From assembly GCA_944323735.1 (NCBI GenBank), contig CALUTO010000001.1, positions 62,001 through 126,000 of the forward strand: a stretch of DNA of 64,000 nt, read 5' to 3'. Positions 8,955-17,652 of the stretch are shown in pieces (the first letter of the stretch is position 1; the number at the start of each line of letters is the position of its first letter). The notes under the pieces are model-generated. The model did no database searches. It saw only the letters and a program-made list of their open reading frames with translations, and was not told the DNA's origin. The stretch is from Candidatus Gastranaerophilales bacterium. GTDB lineage: Bacteria > Cyanobacteriota > Vampirovibrionia > Gastranaerophilales > Gastranaerophilaceae. The position numbers were made by a program, and so were the translations under genes.

Positions 8955-9755
8955 TTGGGGATAAAATACACAGGTACGCCGAAGGGGCTCGAAGCATTCC
9001 TTGTCAGACCTTTGAATAAAATTAATAACAATGAAGCTTACAAACAATTTGTTAAAGCAGATGCATTGAGAATAACAAATCATTTTCGTGAATCAATAAA
9101 ACACTACCTGTCCTCAATTTTAATAGACAGAAAAAATTATCGAGCATACTACGGGCTTGGAATTTCATACAAAGCTGAATATGAATACGAAAAAGCTGTT
9201 GATATGTTTGAAAAATCAATAAAGCTCTCCTTTTACCAGCCCCTTGCACACAGGGAACTTGGTATATGTTATTTGTACCTGAACAAACCAGAAGATGCAC
9301 TGAACAGCTTGCGTACATCCATAACAATGGACAGAACCGATTTTTCAGCCCAAATTCAACTTGGTATAGCACATGAAATGCTCGAAGAATTTGAAATGGC
9401 AGCAATGATATATCAGGCAATAATAGATAATGACCCGAACAATCTTGATGCATATACTCATCTTTCTGCTCTTTACATGAGACTGGAGCAATATATGGCA
9501 GCAGGCAGCGTATTTACACAAATGTTGAAAATTAATCCTGATTTTTATAAAGCTCATCTTGGGCTTGCAATCTGCTTTGACAAAATGCAAAACCCACAGC
9601 GTGCCGTACACTATTACAAGTCTTTTATGGATAAAAAACCTCATTCCCGTCACTGCAGCAGCGTGAAAAACCGGATAAAAAAATTACAAAACGAAAGAAC
9701 GGCTGTTTGCACAGAAGCAGCAGCTGAAAACAAAACACATTTAGTCAGCTTGTAA
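8955..9755 (+). CDS. TPR repeat protein
   Basis: A 266-aa cytoplasmic-looking protein made of about six tetratricopeptide repeats. Examples are AYYGLGISYKAEYEYEKAVDMFEKSI, AHRELGICYLYLNKPEDALNSLRTSI, AQIQLGIAHEMLEEFEMAAMIYQAII, AYTHLSALYMRLEQYMAAGSVFTQML and AHLGLAICFDKMQNPQRAVHYYKSFM (each shown partly). TPRs mediate protein-protein binding and give no specific function. No ATG is available before the first repeat. The TTG at 8955, preceded by GGGGAAG, is the best start, and an in-frame stop lies at 8913. It is convergent with the MscS gene with only 11 bases between stops. Confidence 0.85.
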   Translation: MGIKYTGTPKGLEAFLVRPLNKINNNEAYKQFVKADALRITNHFRESIKHYLSSILIDRKNYRAYYGLGISYKAEYEYEKAVDMFEKSIKLSFYQPLAHRELGICYLYLNKPEDALNSLRTSITMDRTDFSAQIQLGIAHEMLEEFEMAAMIYQAIIDNDPNNLDAYTHLSALYMRLEQYMAAGSVFTQMLKINPDFYKAHLGLAICFDKMQNPQRAVHYYKSFMDKKPHSRHCSSVKNRIKKLQNERTAVCTEAAAENKTHLVSL

Positions 9756-9766
9756 ATTTTAAAAAT

Positions 9767-10621
9767 TTAGTCCACGGCTTTATGCACTGTCACCTGAGGG
9801 AACGGGAATTCTATTCCCAGTTTATCAAAACGCTCTTTTATCATAAGGTTAAACCCTCTAAGCACCGCCCACTGTTCCATTGGTTTTGTTTTTATTCTCG
9901 CTTTTATAATCACGGCAGAGTCATCAAATTCATCCAGTCCGAATATTTCTATGGGCTCCAGTACTGCATCTTTGTATTCTTCAGTTTGCATAAACTCATC
10001 GCCGAGCTCTTTTAGAACATCAATTACATGCGCAATATTTTCTTTATAAGCCACACCGATATCAAACATTGCATAAGAAAAATCACGGGTTAAGTTAATC
10101 ACAACATCAATCATTCCGTTTCTTATGTAATAAACACGACCGTCTAAATCCCGCAAAACAACAAGTTTTATATTGAGTTTCTCAACAGTACCTTTCATGC
10201 CGTTGATTTCAACAACATCTCCGACTCTGATTTGCCCCTCCAACATTATTAAAAGACCTGTTATCAAATCTTCAACAAATCTTTTTGCACCGAAACCGAC
10301 AGCCACACCGACAATACCTGCTGCTGTGAGCAGCGGTCTTATGTCCACACCGAGCATGTTCAGAATATACATTACGGCAAACACTATCCATATTGTATCG
10401 ATTATTGATTTAAAAAGCAGTTTTAGTGTATTTATCTGCTTTTCAAACTCTGTATCATTTTTATACGAAACAATTTTATTCGTAAATTTGTCAATCAAAA
10501 AGTTCGAAATAGTGATAAATCCCCAGAATAAAAACAGATGAAATATAACCATAAAAAAATCATTGTGTAAGAAATCGGGCAGAAAATTAAATATGCATTC
10601 GTGGTCGTGTGTGTGTGCCAT
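9767..10621 (-). CDS. Small-conductance mechanosensitive channel (MscS family)
   Basis: A 284-aa inner-membrane channel that opens under membrane tension and protects against hypo-osmotic shock. Three N-terminal hydrophobic helices lie before residue 105. The pore-lining TM3 and beta-domain follow in the conserved run VGVAVGFGAKRFVEDLITG...EGQIRVGDVVEINGMKGTVEKLNIK, close to the MscS core consensus. The C-terminal alpha/beta vestibule follows, and the N-terminus is His-rich (MAHTHDHE). The length matches E. coli MscS. AAGGAG lies upstream of the ATG. It is not obviously in an operon with hemW, which ends about 65 bases upstream of its start. Confidence 0.92.
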   Translation of the reverse strand: MAHTHDHECIFNFLPDFLHNDFFMVIFHLFLFWGFITISNFLIDKFTNKIVSYKNDTEFEKQINTLKLLFKSIIDTIWIVFAVMYILNMLGVDIRPLLTAAGIVGVAVGFGAKRFVEDLITGLLIMLEGQIRVGDVVEINGMKGTVEKLNIKLVVLRDLDGRVYYIRNGMIDVVINLTRDFSYAMFDIGVAYKENIAHVIDVLKELGDEFMQTEEYKDAVLEPIEIFGLDEFDDSAVIIKARIKTKPMEQWAVLRGFNLMIKERFDKLGIEFPFPQVTVHKAVD

Positions 10622-10686
10622 TTTATATACTCCTTATTTTTATTTATTTTAGTGTAATAAAATTTTGTGTGCAATACCAAATAGAC

Positions 10687-11772
10687 TCATAGTTCAATAA
10701 AATCAGCCAGAATACTGTTGCTCACAAGAAACCCCTCCGTTGTAAAAGCGCAATTTGTGTCAGTTATTACAAAAAAATCTTTGTATTTCTCAAGAATAAC
10801 ACTGTATTTTTCCAAAAAATCTGTTTTATACCTGTTTTTAAAATCTATAAAATTAATCCCTGTGCCCCGCCTGAGCCCGAGAAATATTGCCTCATTTTCC
10901 ATATCTTTCGGGGTTAAATTTTTCAAAAATTCTTTTTCTAAAGGGCTATTAATATATTTTGAAATACTTGCAAAATTTGCATACCTTGCCCCGTTTAAAT
11001 AACCGTGCGCAGCAGCCCCGAATCCGTAATATTCTTCACAATTCCAGTAATTCATATTGTGCCCCGAGTATTTTTTGTTCTTTGCAAAATTGCTTATTTC
11101 ATAATGCTCAAAGCCGTTTTCGCAAAGAAGATTTACTGCAGCACTGTACATATCAGCCTGCAGGTCTTCATCCGCAATATTTACAGGTGGATTTTTGTAA
11201 AACGGAGTACCCTCCTCTATTTTCAAACCGTACAGCGAAATATGCTGAACACCGGTTTCAATCGCAGCAGCGAGGTCATCAAGAAATTTATCCTGAGTTT
11301 GGAATGGCAGACCGTATATAAAATCCGTGCTAACATTTGAAAATCCTGCACTGAAGGCATTAACAACCGTATCTTTAGCCTGTTTCGGGGTATGTATACG
11401 ACCTATGGACTTCAATATCTTTTCATCAAAACTCTGCACACCGATGCTCAATCTGTTTGCACCTGCACTAAAGATACCGCTTAGAAAGTCAGGATGTGCA
11501 CTTTCAGGATTTACCTCTACTGTAATCTCCGGCATAGTTTCAAAATTGAACATTTGAATAATTTCAGATATATGTTCAGATTTCAGCAAAGACGGAGTTC
11601 CTCCGCCAAAATACAAAGTTTTCAACGGTTCATTTTTGTAATAACTTTTGATTTCTTTTTTTAATGACTCAAGATAAGCCGGAATATAGTCCGTGTTTGC
11701 AACTGACATAAATGCGCAATAGAAACATTTGCTTTTACAAAAGGGTATATGAATATACGCTGATTGCGGCAT
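10687..11772 (-). CDS. hemW: HemW-type radical SAM protein (heme chaperone)
   Basis: A 361-aa radical-SAM protein. Members were long annotated as oxygen-independent coproporphyrinogen III oxidase, but HemW inserts heme into respiratory proteins. The cluster motif is C12-K-S-K-C16-F-Y-C19-A-F. It lacks the fourth Cys that marks true HemN, which favours HemW. GGGTPS at 56-61 binds SAM, and SIGVQSFDEKILKSIGR follows. The longer frame from 11850 would overlap rnhC deeply. The ATG at 11772, preceded by AGGTGG that overlaps the rnhC stop, is preferred. It is the last gene of a tight minus-strand operon running from the exported protein through cinA, the dehydrogenase and rnhC. Confidence 0.92.
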   Translation of the reverse strand: MPQSAYIHIPFCKSKCFYCAFMSVANTDYIPAYLESLKKEIKSYYKNEPLKTLYFGGGTPSLLKSEHISEIIQMFNFETMPEITVEVNPESAHPDFLSGIFSAGANRLSIGVQSFDEKILKSIGRIHTPKQAKDTVVNAFSAGFSNVSTDFIYGLPFQTQDKFLDDLAAAIETGVQHISLYGLKIEEGTPFYKNPPVNIADEDLQADMYSAAVNLLCENGFEHYEISNFAKNKKYSGHNMNYWNCEEYYGFGAAAHGYLNGARYANFASISKYINSPLEKEFLKNLTPKDMENEAIFLGLRRGTGINFIDFKNRYKTDFLEKYSVILEKYKDFFVITDTNCAFTTEGFLVSNSILADFIEL

Positions 11773-11779
11773 TTTCCAC

Positions 11780-12655
11780 CTATATTTCTTCGTATGTTTT
11801 AAAATGAATTTTTGAAGTATTAGAAAGTTCGGATTTTGTATATTTTTCACTTATAATCCTTGCTGTATCAATAACTTTCTGATTTACACCTTTTGGAATT
11901 TCTATCCCGTATTTTTTTGAAAATTCCGCCAGACACTTCAAAAACTCCGCTCTTGCAATAATAGAAGCAGCCGCCACGGCAATATCGCTCTCTGCTTTGC
12001 ATTTTTGTTCAAGATGAATATTCCGTCCTCTAGTGAGCAGTGCATTTTTTATCAGCTTTTCATCACCGAATTTGTCAGATAAAGCATAAGTGCAGTCAGT
12101 TTTTTCAAGAAGATTTTCTATTACTCTTGCATGTCCCCATGCAAGGAGCAAATTAAGGTTTTTCAATTTTGCATAAAGCTCATTGTATTTTGCCGGTTTT
12201 ATTGTTACAACAGAAAAAATACTGTTATTTTTAATCAGTGCGGCAAGTTTATTTATATTTTTGTCATCAACCATTTTGCAGTCTTTTACACCGGATTTTA
12301 TAAACAGCTCCGTGTTGCTTTCATCAACCACAACACCTGCGACAACAAGCGGGCCGAAAAAATCACCTTTGCCCGATTCATCTACTCCTATTCTTTTTGC
12401 CGGCACGTTTTTTTCTGCAGAATCGTGTCCGGAGGATTTAATGTTCAAAAATTTTTCCACCCTGCCGGCTATAGATGATACATCAGCCCCCTGTATCAAA
12501 AATTTACCGGTGTTGTAAAATATTGCTGTATAGGAGCTGTTTTTTGCCCGCCAGAAGGCATACTGCTGGGATAGAATTTCAGCTCCGTCAGCCGTAAAAA
12601 ATTCCTTCAATTTTGCCTGTAAGCCGGTATCAAATTTATTTGTGTAGTTATTCAT
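11780..12655 (-). CDS. rnhC: Ribonuclease HIII
   Basis: Cleaves the RNA strand of RNA-DNA hybrids. Unlike RNase HII, the 291-aa protein has an N-terminal TBP-like substrate-binding domain of about 80 residues before the catalytic domain. The catalytic start is GVDESGKGDFFGPLVVAG near residues 90-107 (acidic D92 and E93). KDCKMVDDK near 124 and AESDIAVAAASIIAR supply further carboxylates. The Asp-Glu-Ser-Gly-Lys-Gly signature distinguishes HIII from HII. It lies six bases after the dehydrogenase stop, and its Shine-Dalgarno overlaps the end of that gene, so translation is probably coupled. Confidence 0.95.
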   Translation of the reverse strand: MNNYTNKFDTGLQAKLKEFFTADGAEILSQQYAFWRAKNSSYTAIFYNTGKFLIQGADVSSIAGRVEKFLNIKSSGHDSAEKNVPAKRIGVDESGKGDFFGPLVVAGVVVDESNTELFIKSGVKDCKMVDDKNINKLAALIKNNSIFSVVTIKPAKYNELYAKLKNLNLLLAWGHARVIENLLEKTDCTYALSDKFGDEKLIKNALLTRGRNIHLEQKCKAESDIAVAAASIIARAEFLKCLAEFSKKYGIEIPKGVNQKVIDTARIISEKYTKSELSNTSKIHFKTYEEI

Positions 12656-12661
12656 ACTCTT

Positions 12662-13657
12662 CTATAAATTTTTTATTATTTCATCCGTAAATTCATTAGT
12701 GCCTGCATTTCCGCCAAGGTCAGGGGTTAAAACAGCTCCCTGCCCGAGCACCTTCATTAAAGCATTTTCTATTTTCGCTGCTTTTTCTCTTTCACCTATA
12801 TAATTAAGCATATTAACGGCACATAAGAGCAGAGCCGTAGGATTTGCTTTGTTCTGCCCTTTTATATCAGGTGCGGAGCCGTGCACAGGCTCAAACACAG
12901 CACAATCAGAACCGATATTGGCACCTTGGGCAACTCCGAGTCCGCCTATTAGACCTGCTGTCAAATCCGAAACAATATCTCCGTAAAGATTTGGAAGAAC
13001 AAGCACGTCAAATTTTTCAGGATGCTGAACCAGCTGCATACACAGGTTATCTACAAGTATTTCTTTAAAGTCAATCATCGGATATTTTTTTGCAACGTTT
13101 CTTCCGCATTCCAGAAACAATCCGTCGGTCAACTTGCAGATATTAGCCTTTGTAACAGCATGAAGAGTTTTTCTGTTATTTTTAAGAGCATATTCAAATC
13201 CGTATTCAAAAATTCGTTCAGACGCCTTCCTTGTAATAATTTTTATTGATTCAGCAGAGTTGTCATCTATCTTTTTTTCAATCCCTGCATATAAATCCTC
13301 AGTATTCTCTCTGACAACAACTATGTCAACATTATTAAACGGTGTTTTTATTCCTTTTATATTTTTACAGGGTCTAATGTTTGCATAAAGATCCAGTTCT
13401 TTTCTGAGAGCAACGTTTACGCTTCTGAAACCTTTTCCGATAGGAGTCGTCACAGGTGCTTTCAGAGCTACTTTGTTTTTTTGAATTGACTCAATAACCC
13501 TTTGAGGCAGCGGAGTACCCTCCTTTTCAGCGACATCTGCACCTGCACTTTGAACATCCCAATCAATTTCAACACCTGCACTTTTAATTATTTTAGTAAC
13601 AGCAGCAGTTATTTCCGGTCCGATACCATCACCCGGTATAAGTGTCAATCTGTGCAT
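12662..13657 (-). CDS. icd: NAD-type isocitrate dehydrogenase (IDH/IMDH family)
   Basis: A 331-aa beta-decarboxylating dehydrogenase, most likely converting isocitrate to 2-oxoglutarate. The N-terminus LTLIPGDGIGPEIT is the family start. RSVNVALRKELDLYANIRP (about 78-96) carries the substrate Ser and Arg residues typical of isocitrate rather than isopropylmalate enzymes. RENTEDLYAG and the metal-binding Asp stretch NLYGDIVSDL follow. The cofactor loop HGSAPDIKGQNKANP has Asp where NADP enzymes have Lys-Tyr, which points to NAD. AAAGGAG precedes the ATG, and the start overlaps the end of the cinA-type gene. Homoisocitrate or tartrate activity cannot be excluded by reading alone. Confidence 0.9.
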   Translation of the reverse strand: MHRLTLIPGDGIGPEITAAVTKIIKSAGVEIDWDVQSAGADVAEKEGTPLPQRVIESIQKNKVALKAPVTTPIGKGFRSVNVALRKELDLYANIRPCKNIKGIKTPFNNVDIVVVRENTEDLYAGIEKKIDDNSAESIKIITRKASERIFEYGFEYALKNNRKTLHAVTKANICKLTDGLFLECGRNVAKKYPMIDFKEILVDNLCMQLVQHPEKFDVLVLPNLYGDIVSDLTAGLIGGLGVAQGANIGSDCAVFEPVHGSAPDIKGQNKANPTALLLCAVNMLNYIGEREKAAKIENALMKVLGQGAVLTPDLGGNAGTNEFTDEIIKNL

Positions 13658-14199
13658 TTTTCATTCTCCTTTAAAAAATCATACAGAACTTTCAACGCCT
13701 CTTTTGCAAAAAATATTTTCACAAATCGTCTGTTTGTAAGAGGATTAACATTAAACTTTCTGACAATAATTCTTTTTCTATTCCCTACCCCGATATAAAC
13801 AAGCCCTACCGGTTTTTCCACACTGCCGCCGGAGGGGCCGGCTATACCGGTTGTAGCAGCAGCATAATCCGCTTTTGTATTTTCAAGAAGTCCTTCCACC
13901 ATTGCTCTTGCAGTCTGCGGACTGACTGCGCCATACTCCTGCAGAATTTCCTGATTTAGCGATAAATAACTTTCTTTTGCCTCATTTGCATATGTTACAA
14001 AATTTGCATTTATATAGTCCGAGCTGCCCGAAACATCCGTCAAAAACGAGCTCAAAAGCCCGCCGGTGCAACTTTCTGCAGTCGATATGTGCAAATTATT
14101 TCCGGAAAGTATTTTACCTGTATTTTTTTCGTATGACGTATCAATCAGCAAAAAAACACATCGAATTAAAGCAATTATGTTAACACAGAATTTTTTCAT
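13645..14199 (-). CDS. pncC: CinA C-terminal domain / nicotinamide-nucleotide amidase
   Basis: A 184-aa stand-alone CinA_C domain. In E. coli PncC this deamidates NMN to nicotinate mononucleotide in pyridine nucleotide salvage. Signature segments are STAESCTGGLLSSFLTDVSGSS, VTYANEAKES, YGAVSPQTARAM, TGIAGPSGG and EKPVGLVYIG. A TTG start at 14220 is possible. The ATG at 14199 is preferred, because it follows the previous gene's stop as TAGTATG, a classic coupled arrangement. The 25 residues before the domain are unusually hydrophobic (FCVNIIALIRCVFLLID), so a later non-ATG start is also conceivable. Its last 13 bases overlap the dehydrogenase start. Confidence 0.88.
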   Translation of the reverse strand: MKKFCVNIIALIRCVFLLIDTSYEKNTGKILSGNNLHISTAESCTGGLLSSFLTDVSGSSDYINANFVTYANEAKESYLSLNQEILQEYGAVSPQTARAMVEGLLENTKADYAAATTGIAGPSGGSVEKPVGLVYIGVGNRKRIIVRKFNVNPLTNRRFVKIFFAKEALKVLYDFLKENEKCTD

Positions 14200-14200
14200 A

Positions 14201-14929
14201 CTAGTGAACCGGTATGTCAATTGGTTGAGTAAGCATTATATCAAGAATTTGTCCCTGTTCGAGATTAACATTTGAACCTTTTTTGAACAGATCAACAATA
14301 GAATCCCCGACTAGATAAAACGCACCGCCAATTACACCGCCTGCTGCACCAAGAGGAACACAGACATACTGCATATTATCGCCTGTGCCTTTACCCCAGT
14401 CAATTGTTGTTTTTACTATTTTTTTAGTGTTAGCCCAGTTCTGCTGCAGTGCCCAGCCGTAATTTCCGCCTTCAAATATTCCGCCGTCAACAGTCAGAGA
14501 CGGATAGTTATAAATACCGGCCGTAACCGGTATCTGTCGGCCTGTTGTAGTCACGACATGATCAAAATTCACATACAAAACAGCGCATCTTGAAAGACTT
14601 TTAGCCGGAACTATTTTACTAATCATACCTCTAAAGACCGAGCCTGCGGGCAGTACAACAGTTCCGTTGACAATCTGATCCTCCTTCAGCATTGCATTAA
14701 ATTCATCTCCGGCACCTCCTGTTTTTGTAGAGACAGGGTCAATCAGCTCCAGCTTCAGATAAGAACCCTCCGGTATTCTTATTGACTGAATATCAGCCTT
14801 TATTGTTCTATTTTCTTCAGCAAAAACCGCAGTGCTTACAAAAAGACAAATTATAATAAACACGGCATTTAACACTACATTCTTTGCACGTGTCCAAAAA
14901 GCTGCCGGTAAAGCATTTTTATTAAACAT
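14201..14929 (-). CDS. Exported protein of unknown function, possible beta-barrel-like domain
   Basis: A 242-aa secreted protein. The N-terminal signal peptide has hydrophobic core VVLNAVFIIICLFVS and a likely cleavage after VFA. The mature part contains IPEGSYLKLELIDPVSTKTGGAGDEF, then VVLPAGSVFRGMISKIVPAKS, and near the C-terminus LEQGQILDIMLTQPIDI. The spacing of 'expected to be tunable limit, LPAGS, G.I..' recalls the periplasmic barrel of VirB10/TrbI-like proteins, but no secretion genes are nearby, so this is only a resemblance. A longer frame from 14986 is rejected because AGAGGAG lies just upstream of 14929. It heads the tight five-gene minus-strand operon ending in hemW. Confidence 0.75.
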   Translation of the reverse strand: MFNKNALPAAFWTRAKNVVLNAVFIIICLFVSTAVFAEENRTIKADIQSIRIPEGSYLKLELIDPVSTKTGGAGDEFNAMLKEDQIVNGTVVLPAGSVFRGMISKIVPAKSLSRCAVLYVNFDHVVTTTGRQIPVTAGIYNYPSLTVDGGIFEGGNYGWALQQNWANTKKIVKTTIDWGKGTGDNMQYVCVPLGAAGGVIGGAFYLVGDSIVDLFKKGSNVNLEQGQILDIMLTQPIDIPVH

Positions 14930-15028
14930 TATAAAATCTCCTCTTCTGTCCTTATCCATTTTATAGCTAACAACCAAAAGAAGCAATATCCCTAAGATTA
15001 ATCATTTTACAGACCGTTATATTTCCGC

Positions 15029-17551
15029 TCACTGACTATTAGCAGAGCTTTTTGTTTTAAATTCAATGGCAGGAGTAATAAAGAAAGGATGCATAGAAAC
15101 CGGTTTTATCGAGGCTGGTATGCTGTTTTTCTTTCCCAGTGAATATGCAAGTGCTTTTTTTATAGGACTTTTTGATTTATTATTCTGTCTATCAATTTCA
15201 AGCAGCTGGTCTTTAGTTTTGGGCGTAATCGGAACACCGACGACTTTTCTGGACAAGGAGTCATTGATAACGGAGGTCAGTGCTGTTATTCCGAATGCAC
15301 CGGCAAGACTGGAGTTGCAAAGCTTCGAAAGCAGATTATGAACAAATGCCAGCATATAAGCAGAAAGCCCTATTCTGGATATTTCCTGTGCAGTTCTGTT
15401 TGTTGCGCTTTTCTTTGCTGCTTTTTTATTATCATTGCTGTACTGCATAGTAAGGTTATAAGCATCGGTTACAAGAAATATAGTAGTAATGGCTCTGCCC
15501 AGATTCACGTTCATTTGAGAAAGGGTATTTCCGTCATATTCAACATGTCTTGCACCGTCAGCTTTGAGAACCAGATCTTTTAATATTTTTCTAACTTTTT
15601 CTACATCTTTATCACTGAGAGTGCCGTCCTTTGCGAGTTTTATATTCCGTGCAGAAGCTTCTTTTTCAATCAGCAGAAGAAGATTTTTTGCCCCTTCTAT
15701 GTCATCTGCAATCTGCTCCCTGAGTTTTATATATTCCTTAAAAAGCCTTGTTTTCTTGATTTTTTCAGGCATGTTCTCATTATTCCACGGAAATTCTTTT
15801 TTGTAATGCTCGTAATACTTTTGCATATCCTGCATATCATAGGCATTCAGTTTTATTTTTTTTGAATAAAAACCGTGCGTCAATTTACTTGCATCTTTTC
15901 CTGACATTAAATTCGAATATCCGAAAGACCAGTTTTTAACGGTTATAATAATGTTTCTTATAAAATTGAGCGGAACAAGAAAACTTTTTGTTATTTGTCC
16001 GTGCAAAGTTTTAGCTTTTCCGACAGGAATATTCTCACCGGTCATAGACAGAATACGCTCGTATGCACTGTTACAATCAGCATCTGATATACAGCGGATA
16101 TCATATACTTTATCCAGCTCCTGAAAAAACTTTTGAACTTTACCGTTCTTTTCGCCGGAGTCCGAATATTTTATGCTGTTCAACAGAGTCTTTTTCAAGA
16201 ACTGTGCCTGTTTATAATCTGCATTTTCCAGAATTTTAAGAAGCGTGGTAACTCTTGTTTTGCTCAACAGTCTGTCATTTGCAAAAAAGCCTTTGAAGGA
16301 AGGGTTGTTTTTTTGAGTATCAGAAATGCCGGATTGCCCTCCCGGCACTGTAGAAAAAGAAGCAAACAGCGTGCTGTTAGGCGGGTTTTTGCATTCAAGC
16401 TGAACAGCCTGAGGGGTCTGCTCTTTCTTTTTTACACCGGTTAACATTTTTCCGATAGCCGGAAGAATACCGGTTTTTGCCTGCATTTCGGCTTCCATTC
16501 TGTCTAATGTTTCTTTATTTGACGGAACAATAGGTTTTCCCACCAGTTTTCTGCCTAGAATTTCGGAGAAAGCTGTTGTAGAACCAGAAACTATCAGTGC
16601 AAACGGCAGACTTTTATTTACAGAAGACTCAAGCGTGCCGAACAGAAGGTTTTGAATATACATATTCAGACCTATTCTGGAAAATTCCTGCGCAATACGG
16701 GATTTTCGCTGAACATTTGCTTCCGATTTATTTCCGCTGTAGCGCATTGTCGTATTGTAGGCATCATTACCCAGAAAATACGCATATACCATGCCGGAGA
16801 TGAAACGATTGCCTATCATAAGCGAGGTAGATGAATACTTGCCTTTGGTAGGGTCAACTATCTTAATCCTGCGTCGGTTCAGGTTAGTGTACAGTATTTC
16901 ATCAGGTATAATAAAATCCTCTGTCCTGCTCCACTCCTTCATCCCTCCGAGCCTTCTGTAACCATTCTCCCAGATTTCCACAGACCGGATAAGCCCTTCC
17001 AGACATTTGTATTCTTTTGCGGTTTTTTCGTAGTAAGCATTATTTTTCGCTATATCAGATTTGCTGCCTGCAAAAAATTTTTGTGTTTTTTTACCTATAT
17101 AAGTAAGAGGACTGATAAGGTTTTTGATAAATTTTACAGCAACCTGATCTTTTGGTATGAAATAGAGGTTTGTTTCCGAAATATTTTCAGCAACTCTTTC
17201 GGGAATACTGTATTTTTTTCTGAAATTTTCATCGGATTTTACAAGGTTTACAAAGTTTTTTCTAATCTCAGTGTAATATTTATGCTGTTCCGAGCTGACT
17301 CCGTTAAGCGTATTAAATACTTTTTTAACCAGTTCTTCAGGCGGTTTTATTATAAGCGGTACAAAATAGCCTTTTATATTTTTAAGTTCTTTTGTAATCT
17401 GAAAGCCCTTGAAGGATACATTATCTTCCAAGGACTTTTTTATACTGTTTTTCTGTATACGGCTGTGTGTGATTACTTTATCATCTTTTTTCTTTTGATG
17501 ACTGAAATCTTGTCTATATTGGTTTATATCAACGTGTCCGGTTTTTATCAC
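15029..17551 (-). CDS. Unknown 840-aa protein with internally duplicated domain
   Basis: No known family recognised. The protein is Lys/Ser-rich and looks like a tandem duplication. Near residues 230-380 is a segment with NDAYNTTMRYS...RIAQEFSRIGLNMYIQN...FSEILGRKLVGKPIVPSNKE. Near 690-800 its counterpart reads TDAYNLTMQYS...RTAQEISRIGLSAYMLA...INDSLSRKVVGVPITPKTKD. Both copies are hydrophobic enough to contain membrane or buried helices. A short SFKGF motif occurs near residue 45 and again near 425, one ahead of each half. The start is GTG at 17551 with a modest GGA upstream; TATAAT on the minus strand at 17589-17584 could be its -10. It ends about 100 bases before the exported-protein start and may be cotranscribed. 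Confidence 0.75.
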   Translation of the reverse strand: MIKTGHVDINQYRQDFSHQKKKDDKVITHSRIQKNSIKKSLEDNVSFKGFQITKELKNIKGYFVPLIIKPPEELVKKVFNTLNGVSSEQHKYYTEIRKNFVNLVKSDENFRKKYSIPERVAENISETNLYFIPKDQVAVKFIKNLISPLTYIGKKTQKFFAGSKSDIAKNNAYYEKTAKEYKCLEGLIRSVEIWENGYRRLGGMKEWSRTEDFIIPDEILYTNLNRRRIKIVDPTKGKYSSTSLMIGNRFISGMVYAYFLGNDAYNTTMRYSGNKSEANVQRKSRIAQEFSRIGLNMYIQNLLFGTLESSVNKSLPFALIVSGSTTAFSEILGRKLVGKPIVPSNKETLDRMEAEMQAKTGILPAIGKMLTGVKKKEQTPQAVQLECKNPPNSTLFASFSTVPGGQSGISDTQKNNPSFKGFFANDRLLSKTRVTTLLKILENADYKQAQFLKKTLLNSIKYSDSGEKNGKVQKFFQELDKVYDIRCISDADCNSAYERILSMTGENIPVGKAKTLHGQITKSFLVPLNFIRNIIITVKNWSFGYSNLMSGKDASKLTHGFYSKKIKLNAYDMQDMQKYYEHYKKEFPWNNENMPEKIKKTRLFKEYIKLREQIADDIEGAKNLLLLIEKEASARNIKLAKDGTLSDKDVEKVRKILKDLVLKADGARHVEYDGNTLSQMNVNLGRAITTIFLVTDAYNLTMQYSNDNKKAAKKSATNRTAQEISRIGLSAYMLAFVHNLLSKLCNSSLAGAFGITALTSVINDSLSRKVVGVPITPKTKDQLLEIDRQNNKSKSPIKKALAYSLGKKNSIPASIKPVSMHPFFITPAIEFKTKSSANSQ

Positions 17552-17652
17552 GATAATTCCAATACAAATAATGCTTTACTTACATTATATATAAAAACCG
17601 TAAAATAAAAATTTGCTACCTTGATATTTTCAATGTTACAAACTCGATACAA

